64,000 bases of DNA, from assembly GCF_013378075.1 (NCBI RefSeq), contig NZ_CP051131.1, forward strand, positions 682,001-746,000, written 5' to 3'. Source of the stretch: Parasphingopyxis algicola. Lineage in GTDB: Bacteria; Pseudomonadota; Alphaproteobacteria; Sphingomonadales; Sphingomonadaceae. This document shows, one piece after another, positions 1-8,493 of the stretch (position 1 is the stretch's first letter; every line of letters starts with the position of its first letter). Position numbers and translations under genes: made by a program. The notes beneath the pieces were generated by a model. That model saw nothing but the letters and a program-made list of their open reading frames with translations. It ran no database searches and had not been told where the DNA came from.

Positions 1-866
1 TCCCGACGCTCAGCTTCAATCCGCGGGTTATCCGGCTCGACCGCAACCAGCCCGGCGGCAGTTTCGATTCGCCGATCCCGCCTTTCGCCCCGTATCGGGC
101 GCGCCACGTCAATCCGACGCGCATCGATGGCGGACGGGCGACATATCGCCGGGTGCGGGACCAGCTCAGGGAGATCGAGCAGCGCACCGGCGTCCCTGGC
201 AAGATCGCCATCGCGATCTACGGGCATGAGACGAATTACGGCCGTATCACGGGCAATTTCGATCTGCCGCGCTCGCTCGCGACCCTAGCCTATGAGGGCC
301 GCCGTCGCGAGCTGTTCGCTGGCGAATTCATCGCCGCCATGAAGATGATCGACCGCGGCGTTCCGCGCGACCGGCTGGTGGGCAGCTGGGCGGGCGCATT
401 CGGCTATCCGCAATTCCTGCCCAGCGTCTATCTGCGCCTGGCGGTCGACGGCGACGGGGATGGCCGGGCGGAGATCTGGCGCAGCGAAGCCGATGCGCTC
501 GCGTCCATCGAGAATTATCTGAGCAATGCCGGATGGCGCGCCGGCGAGCCTTGGGGGATCGCGGTCAACGTGCCGTCCTCGCTGGATCGCAACGCCGTTG
601 CCAACCGCACGACGCCGACCCGGTGCCCGCGGGTCCATGAACGTCACAGCCGCTGGATGTCGATGGCCGAGTGGCGTGAACTCGGCATTCGCCCGCAAAA
701 CGGGGTGTGGCCCGATGACGGCATGATGGCGACGTTGCTAGAGCCGGATGGGCCGGGCAATACCGCCTATCTTCTCACCAACAATTATCGCGTGATACTC
801 GACTATAATTGTTCGAATTTCTATGCGTTGTCGGTGGGGTTATTGGCCGATGCAATTGTTCGATAA
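1..866 (+). CDS. Lytic murein transglycosylase, MltB family (5' end missing)
   Basis: This enzyme cleaves the glycan strands of peptidoglycan in the periplasm to give 1,6-anhydromuropeptides. The reading frame is open from the window edge (first full codon at base 3), so the N-terminus and any signal peptide or lipobox lie outside. The visible part is an SLT_2-type domain. It includes a GHETNYG motif whose Glu (codon at 228-230) is the expected catalytic acid, and a GAFGYPQFLPS stretch typical of MltB proteins. A GTG at 153 could be mistaken for the start, but family sequence continues upstream of it (for example RVIRLDRNQPGG). It is followed by rlpA with a short overlap, which points to co-transcription of two glycan-cleaving enzymes. 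The family call is firm; the exact MltB subtype is not. Confidence 0.9.
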   Translation, partial: PTLSFNPRVIRLDRNQPGGSFDSPIPPFAPYRARHVNPTRIDGGRATYRRVRDQLREIEQRTGVPGKIAIAIYGHETNYGRITGNFDLPRSLATLAYEGRRRELFAGEFIAAMKMIDRGVPRDRLVGSWAGAFGYPQFLPSVYLRLAVDGDGDGRAEIWRSEADALASIENYLSNAGWRAGEPWGIAVNVPSSLDRNAVANRTTPTRCPRVHERHSRWMSMAEWRELGIRPQNGVWPDDGMMATLLEPDGPGNTAYLLTNNYRVILDYNCSNFYALSVGLLADAIVR

Positions 867-1842
867 GAAGCGATGGACGGTCCTGCCGGCGCTCGCCGCA
901 CTCGCCGCATGCAGCAGCGGCGGCCGCGAACTGCCGCCGGCTTCGGCGGGTGCAGACGGCTCCGTTTACGGCGCCGCCGTATCGGACACACCGGTCCAGA
1001 TCGGTCCGCCCTACACGATCAACCGCCGCACCTATACGCCCGCCGATCCCTCGCATTATGACGAGGTGGGGCTTGCCTCCTATTATGGCGCCGAGCTTTC
1101 GGGCCGGCCGACAGCCAACGGCGAACGATTCCGTCCCTCGGGGATCAGCGCCGCGCACCGGACCCTGCCGCTGCCGTCCTATGTCGAGGTAACGGCGCTG
1201 CAGACCGGCCGCACAATCCTCGTCCGGGTCAACGATCGCGGGCCGTTCGCCGGGGATCGGATCATCGATCTTTCGGTCGGCGCCGCGCGGCAGCTCGGCA
1301 TAGTGGAGCGGGGGACGGCACCGGTCCGCGTCCGACGCGTCCAGCCTGTCGAAAGCGATCGCGCGCGGCTGCGCGCGGGCCAACCCGCCCAACCGCGCCT
1401 GCAGACCTCGCCGCAGCTGCTCGAAGCCCTGCGCGCGCAGTTCGAGCGCGGCGGCGGAATCATTCCGCAAGCAACACCATCGCCCGACGCACCGGCCTCG
1501 ACGGGCCAGGCGGCAACTTCGGGCGGCAACGCGGGCCCGTCCAATGCAGGTGTGAACTGGCAGATAGAGGAGGAACCGCAATCCCGGCCCGTGCAGTCCG
1601 CCCCACCGGCCGCAGCCGGCGACTATTACGTTCAGCTCGGCGCGTTCTCCAACGCCGCCAATGCGCAAAGGCTCGCCAACCGGGCGCAACGCCTCGGCAC
1701 GGTGCGCATCGTTTCGGCGGGTTCCATCCGCCGCGTCAGGCTCGGACCCTATCCGACCCAGGCGGCCGCGCGCCAGGCATTGTCACAGGTGCGGTCGGCC
1801 GGATTTGGCGACGCCCGAATTTTCCGCGATCCCGCCCAGTAG
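850..1842 (+). CDS. rlpA: RlpA family septal-ring lipoprotein / lytic transglycosylase
   Basis: RlpA is an outer-membrane lipoprotein that binds denuded septal glycan through its SPOR domain and, in some species, cleaves it. From the ATG at 850 the protein is 330 aa. It begins with a lipoprotein signal ending LAALAAC (Cys21). A double-psi beta-barrel domain follows at about residues 65-150, with GLASYYG, TANGERF and RVNDRGPF; the Asp in the last motif is the usual catalytic residue. After a Pro/Gln-rich linker comes a SPOR domain at about 255-327 (YYVQLGAF...VRLGPY). The chosen start overlaps the transglycosylase gene by 17 bases. An in-frame upstream start at 823 would place extra residues before the signal peptide and is less likely. 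Confidence 0.93.
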   Translation: MQLFDKKRWTVLPALAALAACSSGGRELPPASAGADGSVYGAAVSDTPVQIGPPYTINRRTYTPADPSHYDEVGLASYYGAELSGRPTANGERFRPSGISAAHRTLPLPSYVEVTALQTGRTILVRVNDRGPFAGDRIIDLSVGAARQLGIVERGTAPVRVRRVQPVESDRARLRAGQPAQPRLQTSPQLLEALRAQFERGGGIIPQATPSPDAPASTGQAATSGGNAGPSNAGVNWQIEEEPQSRPVQSAPPAAAGDYYVQLGAFSNAANAQRLANRAQRLGTVRIVSAGSIRRVRLGPYPTQAAARQALSQVRSAGFGDARIFRDPAQ

Positions 1843-1865
1843 CGGGACAGACAAGAAAGAGAGTT

Positions 1866-3038
1866 ATGAGCAAGGCTTCCGTTCTTCTCGCTGTGGCGCT
1901 GACCGCGATGGTCGCGCCCGGCCATGCCGAACGCCCCCGCTACGACGGCGATCCGCCCATCGCCTATCTGATCGACATGAGTTCGGGCGCGGTGTTGTTC
2001 GCGCGCGATGCAGACCGGCGGATCCCGCCCGCATCGATGGCGAAGATGATGACCGCGCATGTCGCGTTCGACCTGCTCGACGAAGGCGAGATCAGCCTCG
2101 ATCAGGAATGCATGGTGCGCCCGGAAACGTGGCGGCAATGGCACGGGCCGAGCGCCGGATCGACGATGTTCCTGTCGCCCGGTGAACGGGTCAGCATCGA
2201 GAACCTTCTCTATGGCGTGGTCACGGTATCGGGCAACGATGCCAGCGTCGTGCTCGCCGAATGCCTGTCGGGAACGGAAACGGCCTTTGCCGCGCTGATG
2301 AACCGCAAGGCGGAAGAACTCGGTCTTGAAAACAGCCGGTTCGGCAACAGCACGGGCTGGCCCGACGAAGGTAGGACCTATGTCACGGCGCGCGATCTCG
2401 CCCGGCTGGCGATTGCGACAATCCGCCGCTATCCCGAATATTACAGCCAGTTCTACGGTCGCCGCGAGTTTACCTGGGGCGAGACGATGAGCGGTCAGCC
2501 CATCACCCAGCCCAATCGCAATCCGCTGATGGGAAATGTAGACGGCGCGGACGGTCTCAAGACCGGCCACACCGAAGAAGCCGGCTATGGCTTTACGGGC
2601 TCCGCCGTTCAAAACGGACGCCGCCTCGTCATGGTCCTGGCGGGTCTCGATTCCTATCGCGGGCGGATCAGCGAAGCGACCCGCTTCATGGAATGGGGAT
2701 TCAACGCCTGGCGGTCGGTCCAGCTCGTATCGAGCGGCGGACGCGTCGGCACGGCGCGGGTGCAGGGCGGAAGCGCAGGCGAAGTCGGACTCGTGGCACC
2801 GCGCGATCTTGCCGTGACCGTGCCGGCGGGCCTCGCTTCCGAACGACAGGTCAAGATCGTGTACGAAGGACCGATCCGCGCACCGATCGCCGAAGGTCAG
2901 CATATCGCGGACTTGGTGGTGGAGACGCCGGACATGCCCGCCCAGCGGTTGCCGCTGGTCGCAGCGGAAGCGGTCGGCGAGCGCGGCTTTTTCGGGCGGG
3001 TCTGGGCTGGTCTCAAATCGCTGCTCGGCATTGGATAG
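1866..3038 (+). CDS. dacC: D-alanyl-D-alanine carboxypeptidase (PBP5/6 family, peptidase S11)
   Basis: This periplasmic penicillin-binding protein trims the terminal D-Ala from peptidoglycan stem peptides. The 390-aa product starts with a signal peptide ending near PGHAE. All three active-site boxes are present: SMAK (Ser57/Lys60), SGN near residue 120, and KTG near residue 235. A beta-rich C-terminal PBP5_C domain and a final amphipathic stretch (FFGRVWAGLKSLLG) likely anchor it to the inner membrane. It lies 23 bases after rlpA with a purine-rich ribosome binding site, so cell-wall hydrolysis genes are grouped here. The choice between dacA, dacC and dacD naming is conventional; the enzyme class is secure. 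Confidence 0.93.
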   Translation: MSKASVLLAVALTAMVAPGHAERPRYDGDPPIAYLIDMSSGAVLFARDADRRIPPASMAKMMTAHVAFDLLDEGEISLDQECMVRPETWRQWHGPSAGSTMFLSPGERVSIENLLYGVVTVSGNDASVVLAECLSGTETAFAALMNRKAEELGLENSRFGNSTGWPDEGRTYVTARDLARLAIATIRRYPEYYSQFYGRREFTWGETMSGQPITQPNRNPLMGNVDGADGLKTGHTEEAGYGFTGSAVQNGRRLVMVLAGLDSYRGRISEATRFMEWGFNAWRSVQLVSSGGRVGTARVQGGSAGEVGLVAPRDLAVTVPAGLASERQVKIVYEGPIRAPIAEGQHIADLVVETPDMPAQRLPLVAAEAVGERGFFGRVWAGLKSLLGIG

Positions 3039-3060
3039 CGGGAGTGGGGGATAGGCAGGG

Positions 3061-3684
3061 GTGCGCGGCAAATTCATAACGCTCGAAGGCGGCGAGGGCG
3101 CCGGCAAATCGACGCAGGCCAGGCTTTTGACGTCATGGCTTCACGATCGGGGATTTGAAACCGTCGAAACCCGCGAACCCGGCGGAACGCCGGGAGCCGA
3201 CGCGATCCGCGCATTGTTGCTGGACGGAGATACGCCGTTCACGCCCACCGCCGAAGCCCATCTGTTCGCGGCAGCGCGCGCCGATCATGTCGAAACGCTG
3301 ATCCGCCCGGCACTCGCAGCCGGTAGATGGGTGGTGTGCGACCGGTTCGTGGATTCGACGCTCGCCTACCAGGGCGCGGCGGGAAAGCTCGGCGTGGATC
3401 TGGTCCGCTCGATCAATGAAACGGCGATCGGCGACACCTGGCCGGATCTCACCATATTACTGCGGACCGACACGGATACGGGCACGCGCCGGGCGATCGC
3501 CCGCGATGGAGCCGAGACCGATCGGTTCACGAATCGGGATTTCGCTTTCCATCGCGCCGTGGGTAAGGCCTTTGATAATTTTGCGGAGAGGGAACCGGTG
3601 CGCTTTGCGGTGGTCGACGGGACCAAAAGTATAGAACAGGTGGCAGGCGCGATCCGATCGGCGGTAGAGACGCGGCTGCTATGA
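3061..3684 (+). CDS. tmk: Thymidylate kinase
   Basis: This cytoplasmic enzyme phosphorylates dTMP to dTDP for DNA synthesis. The 207-aa protein has the P-loop GGEGAGKST at its N-terminus, a TREPGGTPGAD segment and the DRFVDSTLAYQG dTMP-binding motif. Translation starts at a GTG, 22 bases after the carboxypeptidase stop; the residues MRGKFITLEGGEG match the family N-terminus. It overlaps holB by four bases (ATGA), so translation of the two is probably coupled. Tmk and HolB are adjacent in many bacteria. Confidence 0.96.
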   Translation: MRGKFITLEGGEGAGKSTQARLLTSWLHDRGFETVETREPGGTPGADAIRALLLDGDTPFTPTAEAHLFAAARADHVETLIRPALAAGRWVVCDRFVDSTLAYQGAAGKLGVDLVRSINETAIGDTWPDLTILLRTDTDTGTRRAIARDGAETDRFTNRDFAFHRAVGKAFDNFAEREPVRFAVVDGTKSIEQVAGAIRSAVETRLL

Positions 3685-4664
3685 AGCTTTTTGGCCAGGA
3701 TACCGCGATCGACGCGTTCCGCGATGCGATGGACAGCGGGAAACTGCACCATGCCTGGCTGCTTGCCGGGCCCAGGGGCGTCGGCAAGGCGCTGTTCGCC
3801 GACATGGCGGCGCGGCGTATGCTGGCCCAGGCCGCGCGGCCGGAAGGGCTGGGGGAGGGACTGTCCGTCCCTGACATCCATCCGACAGCGCAGCTGATCG
3901 ATGCGGGGAGCCATCCCGACCTGCGCCGTCTCGCCAGGCTTCCCAGGGACCGCAAGCCCGAGGAGCTGGCGCGCAACATCACGGTCGACCAGGTTCGCGG
4001 GATCCAGTCGCTGTTCGCGACCACGCCGTCGATGTCCGACTGGCGGGCGGTGGTCATCGACGCGATCGACGATCTCGAACGACCGGCGGCCAATGCGTTG
4101 CTCAAAAATCTCGAGGAACCGCCGTCCAATTGCGTGTTCCTGCTCGTCTGCCACAACCCTGGCCGGGTGCTGCCCACTATCCGGTCGCGCTGCAGAATGC
4201 TGAGATTTTCGCGGCTTTCGCCTGACGCCATGACGTCAGCCATTGCTCAGGCCGCGCCTGATCTGGATGCGGACGAGCGTACGGCCCTTGTACGGATCGG
4301 CAATGGCGCGCCCGGCCAGGCGCTGCACTATGCCGGACTCGATATCGCAGCGCTCGATGCGACCATCGGTTCGCTGATCGCCGAAGGGGACGCAGGCAAT
4401 CGCGCCCGCGCGGCGCTGGCGCAGAGCCTCGGTCTCAAGAACGCGCAGCCTCGCTACGAGGCCTTTCTGGATCGCGCGCCGTCGGCGATCGCGGCGCATG
4501 CGCGGACATTGGAGGGCAGGGCGCTCCAAAAGGCCGTATCCGTCTGGGAAGAGGCCCGCGCGCTGGCCGGCGGTGCGCAACGGCTGTCACTCGACCCGCA
4601 AACCACTGTTTTCGCGCTTGCCGGACTGCTCGCTTCGCTGCATGAACCCCGGCATGACGCCTGA
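3681..4664 (+). CDS. holB: DNA polymerase III subunit delta'
   Basis: Delta' is part of the clamp-loader complex that places the sliding clamp on DNA. The 327-aa protein has an AAA+ ATPase fold with LAGPRGVGKALFA near residue 30 (a P-loop-like motif), a VVIDAIDDLERPAANALLKNLEEPP segment from Walker B to sensor 1, and an IRSRC-type motif (TIRSRCRMLRF). The start overlaps the tmk stop by four bases, and its 3' end overlaps the metG start, giving a tight tmk-holB-metG-tatD run. Confidence 0.94.
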   Translation: MKLFGQDTAIDAFRDAMDSGKLHHAWLLAGPRGVGKALFADMAARRMLAQAARPEGLGEGLSVPDIHPTAQLIDAGSHPDLRRLARLPRDRKPEELARNITVDQVRGIQSLFATTPSMSDWRAVVIDAIDDLERPAANALLKNLEEPPSNCVFLLVCHNPGRVLPTIRSRCRMLRFSRLSPDAMTSAIAQAAPDLDADERTALVRIGNGAPGQALHYAGLDIAALDATIGSLIAEGDAGNRARAALAQSLGLKNAQPRYEAFLDRAPSAIAAHARTLEGRALQKAVSVWEEARALAGGAQRLSLDPQTTVFALAGLLASLHEPRHDA

Positions 4665-6219
4665 TTCCAAGCCTTTCTACATCACCACCGCGATCAGCTA
4701 TCCCAATGGGCGGCCGCATATCGGCCATGCCTATGAAGCGATCGCGACCGACGCGATCGCCCGCTTCCACCGGCTTGCGGGCCGCGATGTCCGGTTTCAG
4801 ACAGGTGTCGACGAGCACGGCCTGAAAATGGTCAAGACCGCGCGCGAACGCGGCATGGATATCCGCGATTTCGCCGATGAAATGACGCAATATTTCATCG
4901 AGATGAATAAAATTCTTAATATTCAATATGATCGCTTCATCCGGACGACCGAGGAGGCGAACCACCGCGCCGCGCAGGAGATCTGGCGACGGATGGAGGC
5001 CAGAGGCGATTTGTATCTCGATCGCTATGAGGGTTGGTACTCGGTCCGCGACGAAGCCTATTATGACGAGAAGGAGCTGATCGACGGGGAGGGGGACGAA
5101 AAACTCTCACCCCAAGGCACGCCAGTCGAGTGGACAGTCGAGGAAAGCTGGTTCTTCAAGCTCTCAAATTACCAGGACAAGCTCCTCGAATTATACGAAA
5201 ACGACCCCGAATTCCTGAAACCGGATAGCCGCCGCAACGAGATCGCCCGGTTCGTCGAAAGCGGACTGCGCGACCTTTCGATTTCGCGCACCAGCTTCGA
5301 TTGGGGCGTCAAAGTGCCCGGCCACGAAGATCATGTCATGTATGTCTGGCTCGATGCGCTGACCAACTATCTGACAGGCCTCGATTTTCCGGACGAGGAG
5401 GGGCTTTACGCCCGCTATTGGGGCGAGGATGCCGAAAGCGTCCATATCATCGGCAAGGATATCGTCCGCTTCCACACCGTTTATTGGCCAGCCTTTCTGA
5501 TGAGCGCCGATCTGCCGCTGCCGTCGCGCGTCTTCGGCCACGGTTTCCTGCTCAATCGTGGGCAAAAAGAGTCAAAATCGCTCGGTAATGTGACCGATCC
5601 GATCGAACTCGCCGAGACATTCGGCGTGGATTCGGTCCGCTATTTCCTGCTCAGCGAGGTCAGTTTCGGGCGGGACGGCAGCTACTCGGCCGAAGCCATC
5701 GTCAATCGCTGTAATGCCGATCTGGCTAACGATCTCGGCAATCTGGCCCAGCGTACGCTGTCCATGATCGCCAAGAATTTCGACGGCAAAGTGCCGGAAC
5801 CCGGCAACCCGACCGATGCCGATTGCACGCTGATGGCGACTTTCGACGCTATCCCGAAACAGGCCGCCGAGGCGATGGACGAATTCGCGATCCACCAGGC
5901 GCTGGAGGCGATCTGGCGCGGGGCGGGGGAAGCCAATCTCTACATCTCGGAGGAACAGCCCTGGTCGGTGCGCAAGACCGATCCCGATCGCGCCGGAACT
6001 ATCCTCTATCGCTCGGCCGAAGCCGTGCGCCAGCTCGCAATCCTCGCGCGCTGGGCGATCCCCGCCTCGGCCGATGCGCTGCTCGACCAGCTGGCCCAAC
6101 CCGAAGAGGCGCGCGACTTCGCCGCGCTCGGCCAACCGCTCAAACCCGAACTCGAACTGCCCGCACCCCAGGGCGTCTTTCCGCGGCTGGAATTGCCCGA
6201 AGAGCAGGGTGACAGTTAG
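4654..6219 (+). CDS. metG: Methionine--tRNA ligase
   Basis: MetG charges tRNA(Met) with methionine in the cytoplasm. It is a class I synthetase of 521 aa from this start. The HIGH motif (PHIGHAYE) is near residue 22, and the KMSKS-type loop reads KESKSLGN. The RDEAYYDEKEL insertion lacks paired zinc-binding cysteines, and there is no C-terminal tRNA-binding domain; both are common in alphaproteobacterial MetG. The start is uncertain. ATG at 4654 lies inside the end of holB, and ATG at 4642 is also in frame. Neither has a clear Shine-Dalgarno sequence, so translational coupling to holB is likely. Confidence 0.95.
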   Translation: MTPDSKPFYITTAISYPNGRPHIGHAYEAIATDAIARFHRLAGRDVRFQTGVDEHGLKMVKTARERGMDIRDFADEMTQYFIEMNKILNIQYDRFIRTTEEANHRAAQEIWRRMEARGDLYLDRYEGWYSVRDEAYYDEKELIDGEGDEKLSPQGTPVEWTVEESWFFKLSNYQDKLLELYENDPEFLKPDSRRNEIARFVESGLRDLSISRTSFDWGVKVPGHEDHVMYVWLDALTNYLTGLDFPDEEGLYARYWGEDAESVHIIGKDIVRFHTVYWPAFLMSADLPLPSRVFGHGFLLNRGQKESKSLGNVTDPIELAETFGVDSVRYFLLSEVSFGRDGSYSAEAIVNRCNADLANDLGNLAQRTLSMIAKNFDGKVPEPGNPTDADCTLMATFDAIPKQAAEAMDEFAIHQALEAIWRGAGEANLYISEEQPWSVRKTDPDRAGTILYRSAEAVRQLAILARWAIPASADALLDQLAQPEEARDFAALGQPLKPELELPAPQGVFPRLELPEEQGDS

Positions 6220-6243
6220 GGCACGAAGCCCTATCTCGGCGCC

Positions 6244-7020
6244 ATGTTCGTCGATAGTCACTGCCATCTCAATTACGAAGGTCTGGTCGAGCGTCAGGAT
6301 GATGTCATCGAGGCCGCGCGCGCACGCGGTGTATCGACGATGCTCAACATCTCCACGCGCGAACGCGAATGGGATGCGATCATCGGAACCGCGGAAAAGG
6401 CGGACGATATCTGGGCCTCGGTCGGCATTCACCCGCATGAAGCCGATGCGCACCCCGATATCGATACCGCGAAGCTCGTGGCCAGGGCCGATCATCCGCG
6501 CGTCGTGGCGATCGGCGAGACGGGCCTCGACTATTATTACGAGCATTCGGACCGCGCGCGCCAAAAGGCGAGTTTCCGGGCCCATATCGCCGCGTCCCGC
6601 GAAACGGATCTGCCGCTTATCGTCCACACGCGCGATGCCGAGGACGACACGGCGGAGATCCTGGCCGACGAAATGGGGAAGGGACCATATCGCGGCGTCA
6701 TCCACTGTTTCACGGCCAGCCAGGATTTCGCCGATATCGCGCTCGATCTGGGCTTCTATATCTCGATTTCCGGCATCGTGACGTTCAAGAATGCGAAGGA
6801 TTTGCAGGCGACGGCCGCCAAACTCCCGGCCGACCGGCTGCTGATCGAAACGGATTCGCCCTTTCTCGCCCCGGTCCCGAATCGCGGGAAGACCTGCGAG
6901 CCGGCCTTCGTCGCGGACACGGCGGCGTTCCTGGCTGACCTGCGCGGCGAGCCGGTGGAAGAGCTCGCGGCTTATACGACGCGCAACTTCCGTACATTGT
7001 TCGACAAGACCGCCGCGTGA
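6244..7020 (+). CDS. TatD family metal-dependent hydrolase (YcfH type)
   Basis: TatD-family proteins are TIM-barrel nucleases with two metal ions; some act as 3'-5' exonucleases or D-aminoacyl-tRNA deacylases. The 258-aa protein opens with FVDSHCHLNY, whose HxH binds metal. It carries GIHPHEAD, GETGLDYYY, IVHTRDAEDD, IHCFTAS and LLIETDSPFLAP, which together cover the full metal-binding set. It follows metG closely and its stop overlaps the next gene by four bases. The position after holB/metG is widely conserved. The true substrate cannot be read from sequence. Confidence 0.93.
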   Translation: MFVDSHCHLNYEGLVERQDDVIEAARARGVSTMLNISTREREWDAIIGTAEKADDIWASVGIHPHEADAHPDIDTAKLVARADHPRVVAIGETGLDYYYEHSDRARQKASFRAHIAASRETDLPLIVHTRDAEDDTAEILADEMGKGPYRGVIHCFTASQDFADIALDLGFYISISGIVTFKNAKDLQATAAKLPADRLLIETDSPFLAPVPNRGKTCEPAFVADTAAFLADLRGEPVEELAAYTTRNFRTLFDKTAA

Positions 7021-7784
7021 AGGTTCGCATTCTCGGCTGCGGCACCTCGTCGGGCGTTCCGAAGATCGGCAATGACTGGGGCGCCTGCGACCCGGACGAA
7101 CCGAAAAACCGGCGGATGCGCTCTTCGATCCTCGTTTCCGCCGACAATCATAACATCCTTGTCGATACCGGACCGGATCTGCGCCAGCAGATGCTCGAGG
7201 CAAAGGTCAAACGGGTGGATCATGTTATCTGGACGCATGAGCATGCCGATCATTGCCATGGTATCGACGAACTCCGGCAGCTCTATTTCGCGCTGGGCGG
7301 ACCGATACCCTGCCTTGCGCGGCCGCGCACCTTGCGGGAGCTGCAGCAGCGTTTCGATTTCGCATTTCGCGGCAACGGCCCCTATCCGTCCTATGCGCAG
7401 GGCCTGGCGCTGACCGACCGGGTAATGCTGGGCAGCGTAACGGTCACCGCGGCGGACATGCCGCACGGCACGATCACCTCGGCCGCCCTGCGCTTCGATC
7501 ATGGCGGCAAGAGCATCGCCTATACGACCGATTTCACCGGGCTGCCGGCCAAGGCCTTCGAGTGCGTCGAGGGTGTCGATGTCTGGGTCGTCGACGCGTT
7601 GCGCCGCCGCGAGCATCCGACGCACCCGCATCTCGCGCAAACGCTCGAATGGATTGACAAAGCCCGGCCGAAACGCGCGATACTGACGCATATGGACCAT
7701 TCGATGGATTACGCGACGCTCTGCGCCGAACTGCCGCCCGGCGTCGAGCCCGGCTATGACGGGATGGAGGTGGATTTCGGATGA
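7017..7784 (+). CDS. MBL-fold metallohydrolase (PhnP-like phosphodiesterase family)
   Basis: This is a beta-lactamase-fold hydrolase of 255 aa, probably cytoplasmic. It begins KVRILGCGTSSGVPKIG, the signature of the PhnP/YcbX-like branch. The zinc motif HEHADHCHG is at about residues 76-84, and further metal ligands follow (ADMPHG, YTTDFTG, LTHMDH). PhnP itself is a cyclic ribose phosphodiesterase, but no phosphonate genes are nearby here. Its start overlaps tatD by four bases and its end overlaps the aspartic protease gene by four, so it belongs to the same transcription unit. The specific substrate is unknown. Confidence 0.9.
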   Translation: MKVRILGCGTSSGVPKIGNDWGACDPDEPKNRRMRSSILVSADNHNILVDTGPDLRQQMLEAKVKRVDHVIWTHEHADHCHGIDELRQLYFALGGPIPCLARPRTLRELQQRFDFAFRGNGPYPSYAQGLALTDRVMLGSVTVTAADMPHGTITSAALRFDHGGKSIAYTTDFTGLPAKAFECVEGVDVWVVDALRRREHPTHPHLAQTLEWIDKARPKRAILTHMDHSMDYATLCAELPPGVEPGYDGMEVDFG

Positions 7785-8374
7785 GCGACGGGCAGGGCAT
7801 CAGTCTCGTCTGGGCGGTCATCATGCTGGTGATCGTCGTCAGCGCGCTGGCCAGTCGGCGGATTCCGTTGGGGCAGGCGGCAAAAATGGCCGTGGCCTGG
7901 ATCGCGATCTTTGCAATCGGCCTCACCATCTACGCTTTTCGCAACGATATCAAGGCGTTCGGACAGAGAATCTGGTACGAAATCGACCCGCCTGAAACGG
8001 TGGCGGACGGAGAAGCGCTGCGGATCCGCAAATCGCCCGACGGCCATTTTTGGGTGGACGTACGGATCAACGGCAATGAAGAGCGCTTCCTGATCGACAG
8101 CGGCGCGACGGTGACGGCGCTATCCGTCGGCGCCGCGACGCGGTCCGGCGTCGAACCCGGTGGCGGCTTCCCGATGATCCTGAATACCGCCAATGGCGCG
8201 ATTTCCGCCGATCGGGCGAGGGCCGAAACGCTGATCGTGGGGACGATCCGCCGCGACGACATGCCGGTCGTGATCGCGGAAGAATTTGGCGGCACCAACG
8301 TCCTAGGCATGAACTTTCTTTCGTCTTTGTCCAGCTGGAGCGTCCAAGGGGACTGGCTCGTCCTCGAGCCGTGA
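7781..8374 (+). CDS. Membrane-anchored retropepsin-like aspartic protease (TIGR02281 type)
   Basis: This 197-aa protein has two predicted membrane segments at about residues 7-24 and 36-53, followed by a periplasmic or cytosolic retropepsin-like domain. The catalytic motif is LIDSGATVTAL, with Asp106. A single Asp motif means it must dimerise to be active, as in retroviral proteases. Small clan AA proteases of this type are widespread in alphaproteobacteria, and their substrates are largely unknown. It is the last gene of the metG-tatD-MBL run; a good rho-independent terminator follows 8 bases after its stop. Confidence 0.87.
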   Translation: MSDGQGISLVWAVIMLVIVVSALASRRIPLGQAAKMAVAWIAIFAIGLTIYAFRNDIKAFGQRIWYEIDPPETVADGEALRIRKSPDGHFWVDVRINGNEERFLIDSGATVTALSVGAATRSGVEPGGGFPMILNTANGAISADRARAETLIVGTIRRDDMPVVIAEEFGGTNVLGMNFLSSLSSWSVQGDWLVLEP

Positions 8375-8381
8375 AATCCGT

Positions 8382-8411
8382 GCCCGCCAGTCATTGGCCC
8401 GGGCGTTTTTT
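8382..8411 (+). terminator. Rho-independent terminator after the protease gene
   Basis: A GCCCG arm pairs with CGGGC across a loop that can itself pair CCA with TGG. The hairpin is followed by G and six Ts. It lies just past the aspartic protease stop and would end the long tmk-to-protease transcription unit. Confidence 0.75.
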
Positions 8412-8428
8412 GCATCTAGACGGGACGG

Positions 8429-8479
8429 AAGGGCCTGAAGGCCTCGAAGAGCCCTTTATTTAACATAATGTATATTATC
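8429..8479 (+). promoter_or_regulatory. Candidate second hairpin and AT-rich promoter region before mazG
   Basis: AAGGGC (8429-8434) can pair with GCCCTT (8451-8456), followed by TATTT. Directly after is an AT-rich stretch with the inverted repeat ATAAT-GTAT-ATTAT at 8465-8478, which contains possible -10 elements. It stands out from the GC-rich surroundings and lies 15 bases before the mazG start, so it is the likely mazG promoter or operator. No clear -35 element is visible. Confidence 0.4.
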
Positions 8480-8493
8480 GGGATAGTAGATCC

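Noticed and set aside
153-866. Complete transglycosylase starting at the GTG at 153
   Set aside because: Family sequence continues upstream to the window edge, so the gene is cut and the GTG is internal.
5572-7203. 543-codon minus-strand frame
   Set aside because: Antisense to metG, tatD and the MBL gene; composition is Arg/Gly-rich as expected for a shadow frame.
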